From contig NZ_JBBGZW010000002.1 in the NCBI RefSeq assembly GCF_037479095.1, positions 248,001 through 312,000 of the forward strand: a DNA stretch of 64,000 nucleotides, given 5' to 3'. This DNA comes from Pantoea nemavictus. Its GTDB lineage: Bacteria; Pseudomonadota; Gammaproteobacteria; Enterobacterales; Enterobacteriaceae. Position numbers and translations under genes: made by a program. Shown in pieces: positions 45,424 through 54,671 of this stretch. The stretch's first letter is position 1. Each line of letters begins with the position of its first letter. Under the pieces are notes generated by a model. It saw only the letters and a list, made by a program, of their open reading frames with translations. It was not told the origin of the DNA and did no database searches.

Positions 45424-45942
45424 TTACTGACGGGCTTTGGCCGCAGCGACCAAACCATCCAGCCAATCCTGATGACCATTTATCATCGGATTAGGCTGCG
45501 CTTTTGCCAGCTCAACAGCCGGTTTTCCATTTTGCGTTTCCTGGGTAAGAATGCGCACCCGGTTATCGGAAAGATCTTCAATCAGCCACGCATGCAGCAC
45601 GTCCAGACGATCATCGCTGCCCGGCTCGCCTGCCCAACCGTGCCAGGAAACGCGCGCCGGTTCACCCGCAGCAGGCGCAACCAACTCGGTAACCAACGCT
45701 TCCACCGGAAAGCCAAAGGTTTCAAAGTAAAAGCGTGCGCCCTGCGCCAGCTCCGGGCCTTTGTTGTCATAAAAACGCGTGTTCGCTGAGTTCTTGTAGT
45801 AGGTCGGCCACAGTGCCGGTGTGCTGAGCAGCGGCCAGATTTCACGGGTGGTCAGGCCAGCAACGATCACTTCATTCGAGCAGTAATTGTCAGTAAAACC
45901 GGGTACGAAGCCTTCCGGCCAGTTAATCGCGTTCATTTTCAT
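45424..45942 (-). CDS. SRPBCC family (START-like) protein
   Basis: A 172-residue cytosolic protein. It has a pattern of alternating strands (SNEVIVAGLTTREIWPLLSTPALWP, ARVSWHGWAG, ILTQETQNGKP) and a C-terminal long helix (GHQDWLDGLVAAAKA) typical of polyketide-cyclase/SRPBCC ligand-binding folds. GAGAA precedes the ATG at 45942 (45936 is possible). It is divergent from a LysR gene and is probably its target. The ligand is unknown. Confidence 0.78.
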   Translation of the reverse strand: MKMNAINWPEGFVPGFTDNYCSNEVIVAGLTTREIWPLLSTPALWPTYYKNSANTRFYDNKGPELAQGARFYFETFGFPVEALVTELVAPAAGEPARVSWHGWAGEPGSDDRLDVLHAWLIEDLSDNRVRILTQETQNGKPAVELAKAQPNPMINGHQDWLDGLVAAAKARQ

Positions 45943-46111
45943 TGATACGTTCTCATGTTGTTCGATGAGCCACCGCCATCGGTAGCGGACGGATGCAGTA
46001 TTCCGCTGCGAAAGAAATAAGGCCAATTGCCATTTTTTATTTCTGATATTACTTATCGTGATAACTGAACAAGGTTATGCTGCACACCTTCCCGGCTGTT
46101 GGTGAATTAAC

Positions 46112-47011
46112 ATGAAAACCGATTTGCGTACGTTGGATCTCAACTTATTGAAAGCGCTTGATGCCCTGCTGGACGAGCGCAATGTCACGCGTGCGGCAGA
46201 GCGTCTGTCACTCACGCAGCCTGCCGTCAGCGGCATGTTGACGCGTTTACGGGAATGTTTTAACGATCCGCTGTTTACCCGCACCCAGCGCGGTATTGTG
46301 CCGACGCTGCGCGCGCTGGAGCTGGCGCTGCCGGTGAAAACTATTTTGACCGATGTCAGTGAGCTGCTGCAGCCAAAGCAGTTTGATCCGGCAACAGCAC
46401 AGATGACCATCAGTATCGCGGCCACCGATTACGCCCTGCGGGCGGTGGTTGTGCCGTTTATGGCGGCGTTGCGTCAGCAGGCACCGGGCATACGTGTGGC
46501 GGTTTTGCCGGTGAATAATGAGCAGTTAGCGCTGCAGTTTGAACGCGGAACGGTGGATATCGCCTTAATCACGCCCGATAGCGCGCCGCCCGACCTGCAT
46601 GCCCGCGCGTTATATGATGAAGAGTATGTGTGTCTGATGCGTGATGACCATCCGCTGGCGCAACAGGAAACCCTTACGCTGGACGACTTCTGTGCACAGG
46701 ATCACGCGCTGGTCTCGTATCTCGGCGGCAATTTTCACGGCGTCACCGATCAAGCCCTGGCGGCAATCGGACGTTCGCGGCGCGTCACGCTCTCGGTATG
46801 CAGTTTTCTGGTGTTGCCCGAAATTTTGCGCGTCAGCGATCTGATTAGCGTGGTGCCACGTCGTTTGGCGCAGCATCACGCGGGTTTAAAAGTGTGCGCA
46901 CCGCCGCTGGCGATTCAGGGCTTCACTAAAACCGTAGCGTGGCACGAACGCACACACCGCGATGCTGGGCATCGCTGGTTGCGCGAACTGCTGTTCGCCA
47001 CGGCAATTTGA
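46112..47011 (+). CDS. LysR family transcriptional regulator
   Basis: A 299-residue regulator. The N-terminal winged helix reads LDLNLLKALDALLDERNVTRAAERLSLTQPAVSGMLTRLRECFNDPLF, followed by a substrate-binding domain (MTISIAATDYALRAVVVPF, GTVDIALITPD). It is divergent from the SRPBCC gene with ~170 nt between, the usual layout for a LysR and its target. Confidence 0.9.
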   Translation: MKTDLRTLDLNLLKALDALLDERNVTRAAERLSLTQPAVSGMLTRLRECFNDPLFTRTQRGIVPTLRALELALPVKTILTDVSELLQPKQFDPATAQMTISIAATDYALRAVVVPFMAALRQQAPGIRVAVLPVNNEQLALQFERGTVDIALITPDSAPPDLHARALYDEEYVCLMRDDHPLAQQETLTLDDFCAQDHALVSYLGGNFHGVTDQALAAIGRSRRVTLSVCSFLVLPEILRVSDLISVVPRRLAQHHAGLKVCAPPLAIQGFTKTVAWHERTHRDAGHRWLRELLFATAI

Positions 47012-47192
47012 GTCCGAACTTTAGCGCTGCCCGAGCGTTGAATAAACGGCGGTAAGCTAAGTAGGCGGCGATGAGGGTCGATAAACTGTCGCTGCCGATC
47101 ACTATAGCTCTTAAAGGGATTTATTCGCCTCACGCTAAGGATCGCTTAATCTTCAGCACTGAAAATAGCCTCAACTGAAGAGGAAATTTTCC

Positions 47193-47291
47193 ATGAAATC
47201 GATGATATCCCGCCCGTTTAGCGAATATCTGGCAGTTGCTGTCAGCGTATTTGCCGTAGTGAGTTTTGTTACCGTCTGGTTCTCCTGGTAG
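47193..47291 (+). CDS. Small membrane protein, 32 residues
   Basis: The mini-gene has GAGGAAA 6 nt before its ATG and encodes a 32-residue peptide: a short basic head (MKSMISRPFSEYL), then one hydrophobic helix (AVAVSVFAVVSFVTVWFSW). This is the pattern of single-pass small membrane proteins of enterobacteria, often stress-induced and overlooked. It lies ~100 nt upstream of eptA. No homologue name is claimed. Confidence 0.6.
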   Translation: MKSMISRPFSEYLAVAVSVFAVVSFVTVWFSW

Positions 47292-47331
47292 CACGCCCGT
47301 CTGTTAAGTCGAGCGTCAATGCTTTGCCTTA

Positions 47332-47348
47332 ATTAAGGTTCACTTAAC
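47332..47348 (+). promoter_or_regulatory. Candidate PmrA (BasR) box upstream of eptA
   Basis: ATTAAG-GTTCA-CTTAAC fits the direct-repeat PmrA pattern (hexamers of TTAA type separated by 5 nt), 47 nt before the eptA start. eptA is a classic PmrA target in enterobacteria. Binding is inferred. Confidence 0.55.
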
Positions 47349-47394
47349 CTTGGTTTATTAAGCTCTCGCCTTCTCTCCCTGTTCGGATAAAACC

Positions 47395-49038
47395 ATGACG
47401 TTTTCGCTGCCTAAAAGACCGACGGTAAGTCGGCTGACTTTTATTACGCTGTTTTCGATCTATATTGCGCTGTTTCTGAACATCGCCTTTTACCGTCAGG
47501 TTATTGACGCCATGCCGCTCGATAATCTACGCACGATGTGGGTGTTCGTCTCAATGCCGCTAGTGGCATTTAGCGTTATCAATATTATTGCAACGCTTGC
47601 CTCATTGGTCTGGCTCGACCGCATTGTTCTGGCGTTATTCGTATTGGTGGCGGCTTCCGCTCAATATTTTATCTGGAGCTTCGGCATAGTCATCGACCGC
47701 TCGATGATCGTGAATATTCTCGATACCACCGCTTCTGAATCCTTTGCGTTATTGTCACCCAAACTGATTATTACGTTGGGCTGCAGCGGCTTATTGGTCG
47801 CCGTGCTGACTTTTTGGCTGCGTATTAATAATGGAACACCATTGTGGAAAAGTTATGCTAAACGCGCCGCGTCGATGCTGGTATCGATTATTTGTATCTG
47901 CTTAGTGGCAATGTTTTTCTATAAAGATTACGCCTCGCTATTTCGTAATCAAAAAGAGCTGATTAAATCACTCAGTCCGTCGAACGCCATTGTGGCGTCG
48001 ATCTCCTGGTATAACCACAGCCGCACCGCCAATTTGCCGCTGGTGAAAATTGGTTTAGACGCAAAGCAACAACCCGCGATGTTGATTGGACCAAAGAAAA
48101 ATCTCACCATTTTGGTGGTGGGTGAAACCACGCGCGCGGTGAATTTTCAGCTAAATGGTTATGCGCGGGAAACCACGCCGTTACTGGCTAAGGACGCGGT
48201 TTCCTATTTTCCCAATACGCAGTCCTGCGGCACCGCCACGGCGATTTCGTTGCCGTGCATGTTCTCCAATATGCCGCGCAGCCATTATGACGATCAGCTT
48301 GCCGATCATCAGGAAGGCTTGCTCGATATTATCCAGCGTGCCGGTGTGCAGGTGCTGTGGAATGATAACGACGGTGGCTGTAAAGGCGCCTGCGATCGTG
48401 TCCCGCATCAGGATATGACCAGCCTGAACCTGCCGAATATGTGCCATGACGGTGAGTGTTATGACGAGGTGTTATTCCACGGTATTGAGGACTATATTAA
48501 ACATCTCAAAGGCAATGGCGTGATCGTATTGCACACTATTGGCAGCCACGGACCAACGTATTTCAATCGTTATCCGCCACAGTTTAGAAAATTCACTCCG
48601 ACCTGCGATACCAATCAAATTCAGGATTGTTCGCAAGAGCAGCTGGTTAACACTTACGACAATACCATTCTGTATATCGATTATATTGTCGACAAAGCGA
48701 TTAAGGTGCTTAAAGCGCATCAGGATGAATATACCACCAGCCTGGTCTACCTCTCCGACCACGGGGAGTCGTTAGGCGAAAATGGCGCCTATTTGCACGG
48801 TATGCCGTATGCCATTGCGCCGGATGTGCAGAAACATGTGCCGATGCTGATGTGGCTGTCGCCAGACTATCAACAGCGCTATGGCGTCAGCAAAGCCTGT
48901 GTTGACCAGCAAGCGGCGCACCAAAGCTTTTCACAAGATAACCTGTTCTCCACCCTGCTGGGATTGACGGGAGTACAGACCAGTGAATATCAGGCTAAGG
49001 ACGATATTCTCAGCACTTGCCGGAGCAGACTGAGTTAA
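47395..49038 (+). CDS. eptA: Lipid A phosphoethanolamine transferase
   Basis: A 547-residue inner-membrane enzyme. Five N-terminal helices (residues ~12-175) precede a periplasmic alkaline-phosphatase-like domain. Metal and catalytic motifs are VVGETTR (E244), SCGTATAIS (nucleophile T280) and SDHGESLGENG, and many Cys form expected disulfides. It transfers phosphoethanolamine to lipid A phosphates, lowering negative charge and giving resistance to cationic peptides such as polymyxin. It has a candidate PmrA box upstream but no linked pmrAB genes. Confidence 0.93.
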   Translation: MTFSLPKRPTVSRLTFITLFSIYIALFLNIAFYRQVIDAMPLDNLRTMWVFVSMPLVAFSVINIIATLASLVWLDRIVLALFVLVAASAQYFIWSFGIVIDRSMIVNILDTTASESFALLSPKLIITLGCSGLLVAVLTFWLRINNGTPLWKSYAKRAASMLVSIICICLVAMFFYKDYASLFRNQKELIKSLSPSNAIVASISWYNHSRTANLPLVKIGLDAKQQPAMLIGPKKNLTILVVGETTRAVNFQLNGYARETTPLLAKDAVSYFPNTQSCGTATAISLPCMFSNMPRSHYDDQLADHQEGLLDIIQRAGVQVLWNDNDGGCKGACDRVPHQDMTSLNLPNMCHDGECYDEVLFHGIEDYIKHLKGNGVIVLHTIGSHGPTYFNRYPPQFRKFTPTCDTNQIQDCSQEQLVNTYDNTILYIDYIVDKAIKVLKAHQDEYTTSLVYLSDHGESLGENGAYLHGMPYAIAPDVQKHVPMLMWLSPDYQQRYGVSKACVDQQAAHQSFSQDNLFSTLLGLTGVQTSEYQAKDDILSTCRSRLS

Positions 49039-49061
49039 AGCAGTCCAATACCGCACATGCC

Positions 49062-49101
49062 GTAGCGGCGCGATTTATCGCGCAATAAATTGCGCCGCTA
49101 C
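49062..49101. repeat. REP-like palindrome
   Basis: A complete unit of the GTAGCGGCGC family between eptA and the convergent ABC ATPase gene. It has the same 40-bp core as 34413-34452. Confidence 0.85.
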
Positions 49102-49118
49102 AATAAAGGCTCTTTGTA

Positions 49119-49895
49119 TCAAGCCGCCACCCGATCCGCCCCCAGCAAATCCAGAATCCGGCTGCGCAGTGCCACCAGCTGCGGATCGTCACGTCGACGC
49201 GGCCACGGCAGATCAACATCAATCACATCCACCACTTTTGCCGGACGTGGGCTGAACACCACTACGCGATTGGCCATCACCAGCGCCTCTTCCACATCGT
49301 GCGTCACCATCAGCGTGGTGAACCGCTGCTCCTGCCACAGGTCAACAATCTCCTGCTGCATGCGCAACCGCATGAGTGAATCAAGCTTACCCAGCGGTTC
49401 ATCGAGGATCAGCAATCGCGGCACGTTAACCAGCGCGCGCGCCAGTGCCGCACGCTGCGCCATGCCGCCGGAGAGTTGATGCGGCCAGGCGCGCGCAAAC
49501 TGTTTCAGCCCCACGCGATCGAGCATCGCGTTGATACGCTGTTCACGCACCGGACGGCTTTCACCGCGAATCTGCAGGCCGAGACCGACGTTGTCATACA
49601 CCGTGCGCCACGGATAGAGCGTCGGATCCTGAAACACCACCACGCGCGACGGATCGGGTGCGGTGATCGCCTTGCCCTCTTCCGCCAGTAAGCCGCTGGC
49701 TGGCGGTTCTAGCCCCGCCAGCAGACGCAGCAGCGTCGATTTGCCACAGCCGGAAGGCCCCAACAGCGCGACAAATTCACCGGCTTTCACCTGCAGATTA
49801 ATATTCTCCAGCACCGGCAAATCTTCGCCTTCTAACGTAAAGTGATGATTAACTTTCTCAATAGCGATATTAACGCCCGCCGTGGTATTGGTCAT
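49119..49895 (-). CDS. Nitrate/sulfonate/taurine-type ABC transporter ATP-binding protein
   Basis: A 258-residue SsuB/TauB-type ATPase. It has Walker A GPSGCGKST, the Q-loop VFQDPTLYPWRTVYDNV, signature LSGGMAQR and Walker B LLILDEPLGKLD. The ATG at 49895 follows GGAGCGG. It is divergent from the binding protein and permease genes at 50090 and 51171, which it very likely serves. Alkanesulfonates, taurine or related S-compounds are the likely cargo. Confidence 0.9.
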   Translation of the reverse strand: MTNTTAGVNIAIEKVNHHFTLEGEDLPVLENINLQVKAGEFVALLGPSGCGKSTLLRLLAGLEPPASGLLAEEGKAITAPDPSRVVVFQDPTLYPWRTVYDNVGLGLQIRGESRPVREQRINAMLDRVGLKQFARAWPHQLSGGMAQRAALARALVNVPRLLILDEPLGKLDSLMRLRMQQEIVDLWQEQRFTTLMVTHDVEEALVMANRVVVFSPRPAKVVDVIDVDLPWPRRRDDPQLVALRSRILDLLGADRVAA

Positions 49896-50089
49896 ATTTC
49901 CGCTCCAGAAAAATAAGCTAAGAAATAAAGCATAAGCCGCACATGCCACACCTCGAAATAGCCATTTCGGCAAACTTATCCGCAAATACTCATAATGAAA
50001 AACTGCATGTTGTCATGCGGGATTGTTATTTGGTCGCGCTTAGCGCCTTTGCCATAGTGCCTGTGAACTTTATCTACAAGGAAGACAGG

Positions 50090-51163
50090 ATGGCATTTCA
50101 ACAATTCTCTCTGAGCCGACGCGCGTTATTACGCGGGTTGGGTCTTTTTAGTGCCGGTGTAGCGGTCAATCCTTTGCTGAGCAGCAGGGTATTTGCCGAC
50201 GATAAACCCCTCAAAACTATCAAGCTGGCATGGGGACAAACGGCGGTGTGTCAGTCACCGATTTCGGTAGCGCTGAAGCAAGGTTTCTTCAAAAAGTACG
50301 GCCTGAATGTTGAACCAGTGAACTTCAGCGGCCCAACGGACGCGCTGCTGCAGGCGATTGCCACCGGACAAGCCGATGGCGGTATCGGTATGGCGCTGCG
50401 CTGGCTGAAGCCGCTGGAGCAAGGCTTTGATGTTGACCTTACGGTCGGCACCCACGGCGGCTGCATGCGTTTGCTCGCGCCGCAAAACAGCGGTATTCGT
50501 GATGTGAAAGATTTGGTGGGTAAATCGGTGGCGGTCAGCGATCAGGCTAGCCCGATCCGCAACTTCTTTGCCATCCAGCTGGCGAAACAGGGCATCGATC
50601 CGGATAAGCAGGTGAACTGGCTGCAATATCCGCCCGATCTGTTTGGCGAAGCGCTGCGCAAAGGCGAAGTACAGGCGCTGGCCACCGATGACCCGCAGGG
50701 CTGGCTGCTGAAGAAGCAGCATGATCTGGTGGAGGTGGATAACAACCTAAAAGGCGAATACGCCAACCTCACCTGCTGCGTGCTGGGTCTGCGCGGCTCG
50801 CTGGTGCGTGACGATCCAGCTACCGCGCGCGCCATCACGCAGGCGATTGTCGATGCGCAGCAGTGGACCGCCGAGCACCCGGAAGAGACGGCGAAAATCT
50901 TCCAGCCGTTTGTGCCGGGCTCCGTGGCGGTTGAGGATATTGCCGCGATGTTGAAAGAGCATACCCATAGCCACCATTCCACCGGGGCGCAGCTGCGCAA
51001 AGAGGTGGCGGTGTACATCGACGAGTTGAAGAAGATCAATGTGATCCGCCCGGATACCGATGCGCAGCGCTTCGCCGAGCACTATGTGCCGGACCTGCTG
51101 CCAGCGGAATCCGGCCATCAGCACGCCAGCAATATGGCGCACATGAGCAATATGTCGAGCTAA
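50090..51163 (+). CDS. Tat-exported ABC transporter substrate-binding protein (SsuA/TauA/NrtA-like)
   Basis: A 357-residue binding protein with a twin-arginine leader (SLSRRALLRGLGLFSAGVAV). The NMT1/SsuA-type fold shows LKTIKLAWGQTAVCQSPISV and GIGMALRWLKPLEQGFDVDL. The C-terminal tail is rich in His and Met (HQHASNMAHMSNM), and an internal EHTHSHHST segment is notable, suggesting metal contact. AAGGAAG precedes the ATG at 50090. It is followed by the permease gene. Confidence 0.88.
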   Translation: MAFQQFSLSRRALLRGLGLFSAGVAVNPLLSSRVFADDKPLKTIKLAWGQTAVCQSPISVALKQGFFKKYGLNVEPVNFSGPTDALLQAIATGQADGGIGMALRWLKPLEQGFDVDLTVGTHGGCMRLLAPQNSGIRDVKDLVGKSVAVSDQASPIRNFFAIQLAKQGIDPDKQVNWLQYPPDLFGEALRKGEVQALATDDPQGWLLKKQHDLVEVDNNLKGEYANLTCCVLGLRGSLVRDDPATARAITQAIVDAQQWTAEHPEETAKIFQPFVPGSVAVEDIAAMLKEHTHSHHSTGAQLRKEVAVYIDELKKINVIRPDTDAQRFAEHYVPDLLPAESGHQHASNMAHMSNMSS

Positions 51164-51170
51164 GGAGACG

Positions 51171-52181
51171 ATGATGGCCAGTGAAACCCTGACGATTACC
51201 CGCAACCGTGACGAGCCGCGCCGTATTCAACCGGCGGTGTGGGGCGCGCTACTGCTGTGGTGGGCGCTGGTAGCGCTGATGGTGGCGGTGCCGGATAAGC
51301 CGCAGGGTTTTGCCGCCCCGCGCTTTGTTAATGAGACACATGAGCTGTTTGCCGGCATTGCGCTGTTGCTCAGCGTGCTGGCCATCGCCTCCAGCCTGTT
51401 TCCACGCCTGACGCTGCTGGCACCGCTCAAGCGCAGCGGACCGTGGCTGATTGTACTGGCGCTGTTGATCGGTCTGTGGGAAATCGTGACGGGCAAACTG
51501 GCGCTGCTGCCAGCGCCGTTTTTCGCCCCGCCGCGTGCGCTGGTGGAGGCCTATGCCACCGATTGGCCGCGCCTGCTCGATAGCGTGTTGAATTCGCTGC
51601 GCCTGCTGGCTTTTGGCTTTATCTACGGCAGCGTGGTGGGCTTTGTGACGGGCGTGGCGATTGGCTGGTCGCGCGGGCTGGGATATTGGGTACATCCGAT
51701 TCTGCGGTTCCTTGGCCCGGTTCCCTCTACCGCGCTGCTGCCGCTGTCGCTCTACTTCTTCCCGTCAAGCTTCTCTGCGGCGGTATTTCTGATCGCGCTC
51801 GCCACCTGGTTCCCGGTAACGGTGCTCACCTGGTCCGGCGTCTCCAGCGTTGATACCCGTTATTACGACGTGGCGCGCACGCTGGGTGCTAATTCGCTGT
51901 TTCTCGTGCTGCGTGTAGCCGTTCCTGCGGCGCTGCCGCACCTGTTTGTCGGCCTGTTTATGGGGCTGGGCGCCTCGTTCTCGGTGCTGGTGGCAGCGGA
52001 AATGATGGGGGTGAAATCCGGACTGGGTTGGTATCTGCAGTGGGCGCAAGGCTGGGCGGCCTACGCCAACATGTATGCCGCGCTGATAGTGATGGCGCTG
52101 CTGTTCTCCTCGCTAATCTCCCTGCTGTTCCTGGTTCGCGACCGGCTGCTGTCGTGGCAGCGCAGCGCGGTCAAATGGTAA
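51171..52181 (+). CDS. Nitrate/sulfonate-type ABC transporter permease
   Basis: A 336-residue SsuC/TauC-type permease, longer than the usual ~260 residues because of two extra N-terminal helices (residues ~20-90). The conserved part reads LGPVPSTALLPLSLYFFP, then the EAA region SVDTRYYDVARTLGANSLFLVLR. Two ATGs are adjacent (51171, 51174) after AAGGAG. It works with the divergent ATPase and upstream binding protein. Confidence 0.9.
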   Translation: MMASETLTITRNRDEPRRIQPAVWGALLLWWALVALMVAVPDKPQGFAAPRFVNETHELFAGIALLLSVLAIASSLFPRLTLLAPLKRSGPWLIVLALLIGLWEIVTGKLALLPAPFFAPPRALVEAYATDWPRLLDSVLNSLRLLAFGFIYGSVVGFVTGVAIGWSRGLGYWVHPILRFLGPVPSTALLPLSLYFFPSSFSAAVFLIALATWFPVTVLTWSGVSSVDTRYYDVARTLGANSLFLVLRVAVPAALPHLFVGLFMGLGASFSVLVAAEMMGVKSGLGWYLQWAQGWAAYANMYAALIVMALLFSSLISLLFLVRDRLLSWQRSAVKW

Positions 52182-52190
52182 CAACACACA

Positions 52191-52254
52191 TTGCGCAATA
52201 AATTGCGCCGCTACGGTATGTGCATGCATTCGTAGCGGCGCGATTTATCGCGCA
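52191..52254. repeat. REP-like element pair
   Basis: An arm TTGCGCAATAAATTGCGCCG ending CTAC (52191-52214) and an arm GTAGCGGCGCGATTTATCGC (52232-52254) are arranged tail to tail between the permease and cysteine synthase genes. Confidence 0.8.
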
Positions 52255-52291
52255 GATATTCGGTTCAAATCATCCATTGCCGAGGTCGATT

Positions 52292-53341
52292 ATGGCTGCA
52301 AAAATTTCTGCTTCTATCACTGAACTGATTGGCAACACGCCGCTGTTGCGCCTGTCGCGTTATGCGCAGCAGCAGGCGATCCAGGCCGATTTGGTCGCCA
52401 AGCTGGAGCTGTTTAACCCCAATCACAGCGTAAAAGATCGCATCGCCCTCAGCATGATTGAAGCTGCCGAACGCAACGGCATCATCCAGCCTGGCGATAC
52501 GCTGGTAGAAACCACCAGCGGTAATACCGGCATTGGCCTGGCTGCAATTGCCGCGGCCAAAGGCTACAAATTTCGCGTCTATATCAATGATTTTGTCAGC
52601 ATCGAACGCAGCCAGATCATTCAGGCCTACGGTGCGGAAGTAGTGCCATTCAGCACCATCGAAGGTTTTAAAGCGTTTTACGATGCCAGCAACGGCGATT
52701 TCGTCGCCGCCACTAAATGGCTGGCCGAGCAAGTCACCGCCGCAGAGCCGGAGGTGCATTTCCTGCTGCAGTTGGATAATCCCGCCAATCCGGCGGTACA
52801 CGAGCGCACCACCGGGCCAGAAATCTGGCGCGACAGCGGTGGCGAGCTGGATATTTTTATCGCCGCGGTTGGCACCGGCGGCACGCTATCCGGTACCGGG
52901 CGCTACCTCAAACAGCAGCATCCGGGTTTGCAGGTGATTGCGGTGGAACCGGGCGTCGGCTCACAGCCCAGCGAACTGCGTCCCGATCCGCTGGAGATCA
53001 CCGGCGTTCATGCCTTCAGTAATCAGACGCCGGAGCGCATTCCCGCCAATCTCGACCATCGCGTTTACGATGAGGTTATCGCGGTGGAGACCTGGCAGGC
53101 TTACGCCGCCGCACGGCAGCTGGCGCTAAGCGAAGGTGTGCTGGTGGGCGATTCATCCGGTGCGGTGCTGTGGGCAGCGCAACAGGTGGCGGCGCGGCCG
53201 GAGAATCATGGCAAGCGCATTGTGGTGTTGCTGGCCGATGGCGGCAGCAGTTATCTGACCACCCAGCTGTTTGCGCATCAGGTGCCGGCCGAATCGCTCA
53301 AGCTGGCGAGCGCCGTGCAGACATCGAGAAAAATTGCCTGA
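52292..53341 (+). CDS. Cysteine synthase A-like (O-acetylserine sulfhydrylase)
   Basis: A 349-residue PLP enzyme. The PLP lysine sits in NHSVKDRIALSMIE, the substrate loop is TTSGNTGIGLAAIAAAKGY, and the phosphate-binding glycine loop is AVGTGGTLSGTGRYLK, with SSGAVLWAA near the end. It would make cysteine from O-acetylserine and sulfide. GAGG precedes the ATG at 52292; the open frame upstream crosses a REP element. It is a second, specialised copy beside sulfonate-type transporters. cysK proper is not claimed because the genome copy is probably elsewhere. Confidence 0.88.
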   Translation: MAAKISASITELIGNTPLLRLSRYAQQQAIQADLVAKLELFNPNHSVKDRIALSMIEAAERNGIIQPGDTLVETTSGNTGIGLAAIAAAKGYKFRVYINDFVSIERSQIIQAYGAEVVPFSTIEGFKAFYDASNGDFVAATKWLAEQVTAAEPEVHFLLQLDNPANPAVHERTTGPEIWRDSGGELDIFIAAVGTGGTLSGTGRYLKQQHPGLQVIAVEPGVGSQPSELRPDPLEITGVHAFSNQTPERIPANLDHRVYDEVIAVETWQAYAAARQLALSEGVLVGDSSGAVLWAAQQVAARPENHGKRIVVLLADGGSSYLTTQLFAHQVPAESLKLASAVQTSRKIA

Positions 53342-53348
53342 ACGTCGA

Positions 53349-53402
53349 GGAGCGCATGAATGCGCACTCTACAATCTCGTAGGGTCGGCATTCATGCCGA
53401 CC
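53349..53402. repeat. REP-like palindromic pair (GTCGGCAT type)
   Basis: GAGCGCAT-GA-ATGCGCACTC is followed by GTCGGCAT-TC-ATGCCGAC (53384-53401). It lies between cysteine synthase and the convergent binding protein gene. Confidence 0.65.
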
Positions 53403-53413
53403 TGGTTTACCCA

Positions 53414-54472
53414 TTAAGCCAGCACGTTACTGGTGATCCCTTTGGCAAACAACAACGGATCGGTCTCCGGTCGTAACACGTTGATCGCCTTCAAATCCCG
53501 CGCATAGACGTCGATCTCATTCACAAACGCATTGCCCACCGAGTAATGCCCATGCGTATGGGTTTTCAACACGCTGGCGATCTCTTGCGGCGTGGTGTTC
53601 AGCGCATGGCCGTTAAACTCGCTGCCAATCGCTTCCGGATGCGCCGCCGCATAGGCATGCGCCTGCAGAATGGCGTGAGTAATGGCGGCGGCCACTTCTG
53701 GCTGCTCGCGAATCAGGCTGCCGCGCGTGCCTACCACGCAGCAGCTCAGTTTGGCGTATTCGTCCATTAAGTTAGTGCCAATCTCGCGATAGCCCGGTTT
53801 CTGTGTCAAACGCCACATCACCGGATCGGAGCCGCTGGCGGCCTGAATCTCGTCCTTCTCCAATACCATTGGCAGCAAATCCTGCGGGAATACGCGCCAG
53901 TCGACATCGCTATTGGGATCGACGCCGTGCTTTTTCAGCATCAGCGAAAAGAAGTTTTTATCTGCGCCAGCCATGTCGGTGACACCGATAGTTTTGCCCT
54001 TCAACTGCTCAAGCGTGGTTGGACCGCCATCGCGTGCCAGCAGGCGCATACAACCGCCGTGCGTACCGGCGGTGAGTTTAACGTCAAAGCCCTGCTCCAG
54101 CGCTTTGAGCCAGCGCAGCGCCATGCCAATCGCCGCTTCTGCTTTGCCGGTGGCAATCGATTCCAGCAGCAGCTCGGTTGAGCTGCCGAAGTTAACGAAC
54201 TCCACTTCCAGATTGTGTGCTTTGAAGAAGTTATGCTGATCGGCCACCACAACCGGTGCGAGGCAAATGGCATTGAGATTGACTGCAAGGCGCACGTGCG
54301 TCGGTTTTGCCAGCGCCCATTTACCTGGGCCGCCCTGTAATAAATCGCCCGGCATCGGCATACCCGCCATATGATCCTCGGCAAACGCCCTTCCCGGTAA
54401 GGTTGCCGCCATCGCCGCCGCAGCGGAATATCCCAGAAAATGCCGACGCGAAAGTAAATAATTATTTGGCAT
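53414..54472 (-). CDS. Tat-exported SsuA-like binding protein (orphan, paralogue of 50090)
   Basis: A 352-residue binding protein with a twin-arginine leader (YLLSRRHFLGYSAAAAMAAT). After cleavage the mature start is Met/His-rich (EDHMAGMPMPGD). The blocks AIGMALRWLKALEQGFDVKL and GTHGGCMRLLA are nearly the same as in 50090, and KTHTHGHYS matches its EHTHSHHS site. There is no permease or ATPase beside it, so it probably feeds the system at 49119-52181. CGGAG precedes the ATG at 54472. Confidence 0.85.
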   Translation of the reverse strand: MPNNYLLSRRHFLGYSAAAAMAATLPGRAFAEDHMAGMPMPGDLLQGGPGKWALAKPTHVRLAVNLNAICLAPVVVADQHNFFKAHNLEVEFVNFGSSTELLLESIATGKAEAAIGMALRWLKALEQGFDVKLTAGTHGGCMRLLARDGGPTTLEQLKGKTIGVTDMAGADKNFFSLMLKKHGVDPNSDVDWRVFPQDLLPMVLEKDEIQAASGSDPVMWRLTQKPGYREIGTNLMDEYAKLSCCVVGTRGSLIREQPEVAAAITHAILQAHAYAAAHPEAIGSEFNGHALNTTPQEIASVLKTHTHGHYSVGNAFVNEIDVYARDLKAINVLRPETDPLLFAKGITSNVLA

Positions 54473-54671
54473 TAAATAACTCCGAAAAAAATATGCAGGT
54501 GAAGGGTTAACCCTAATTAATGCGATACGCAGAAACAGCCATTGCAAATTAACACCTCAAACGACGGCGCAATTATGCCGATTACGCATGTCTATACCCG
54601 CTTTATTGCTTTTACAGTTACAAAGGAAAAGTAAACAATTAACGCTTATTGCACAGAGGAATTAATTACGC

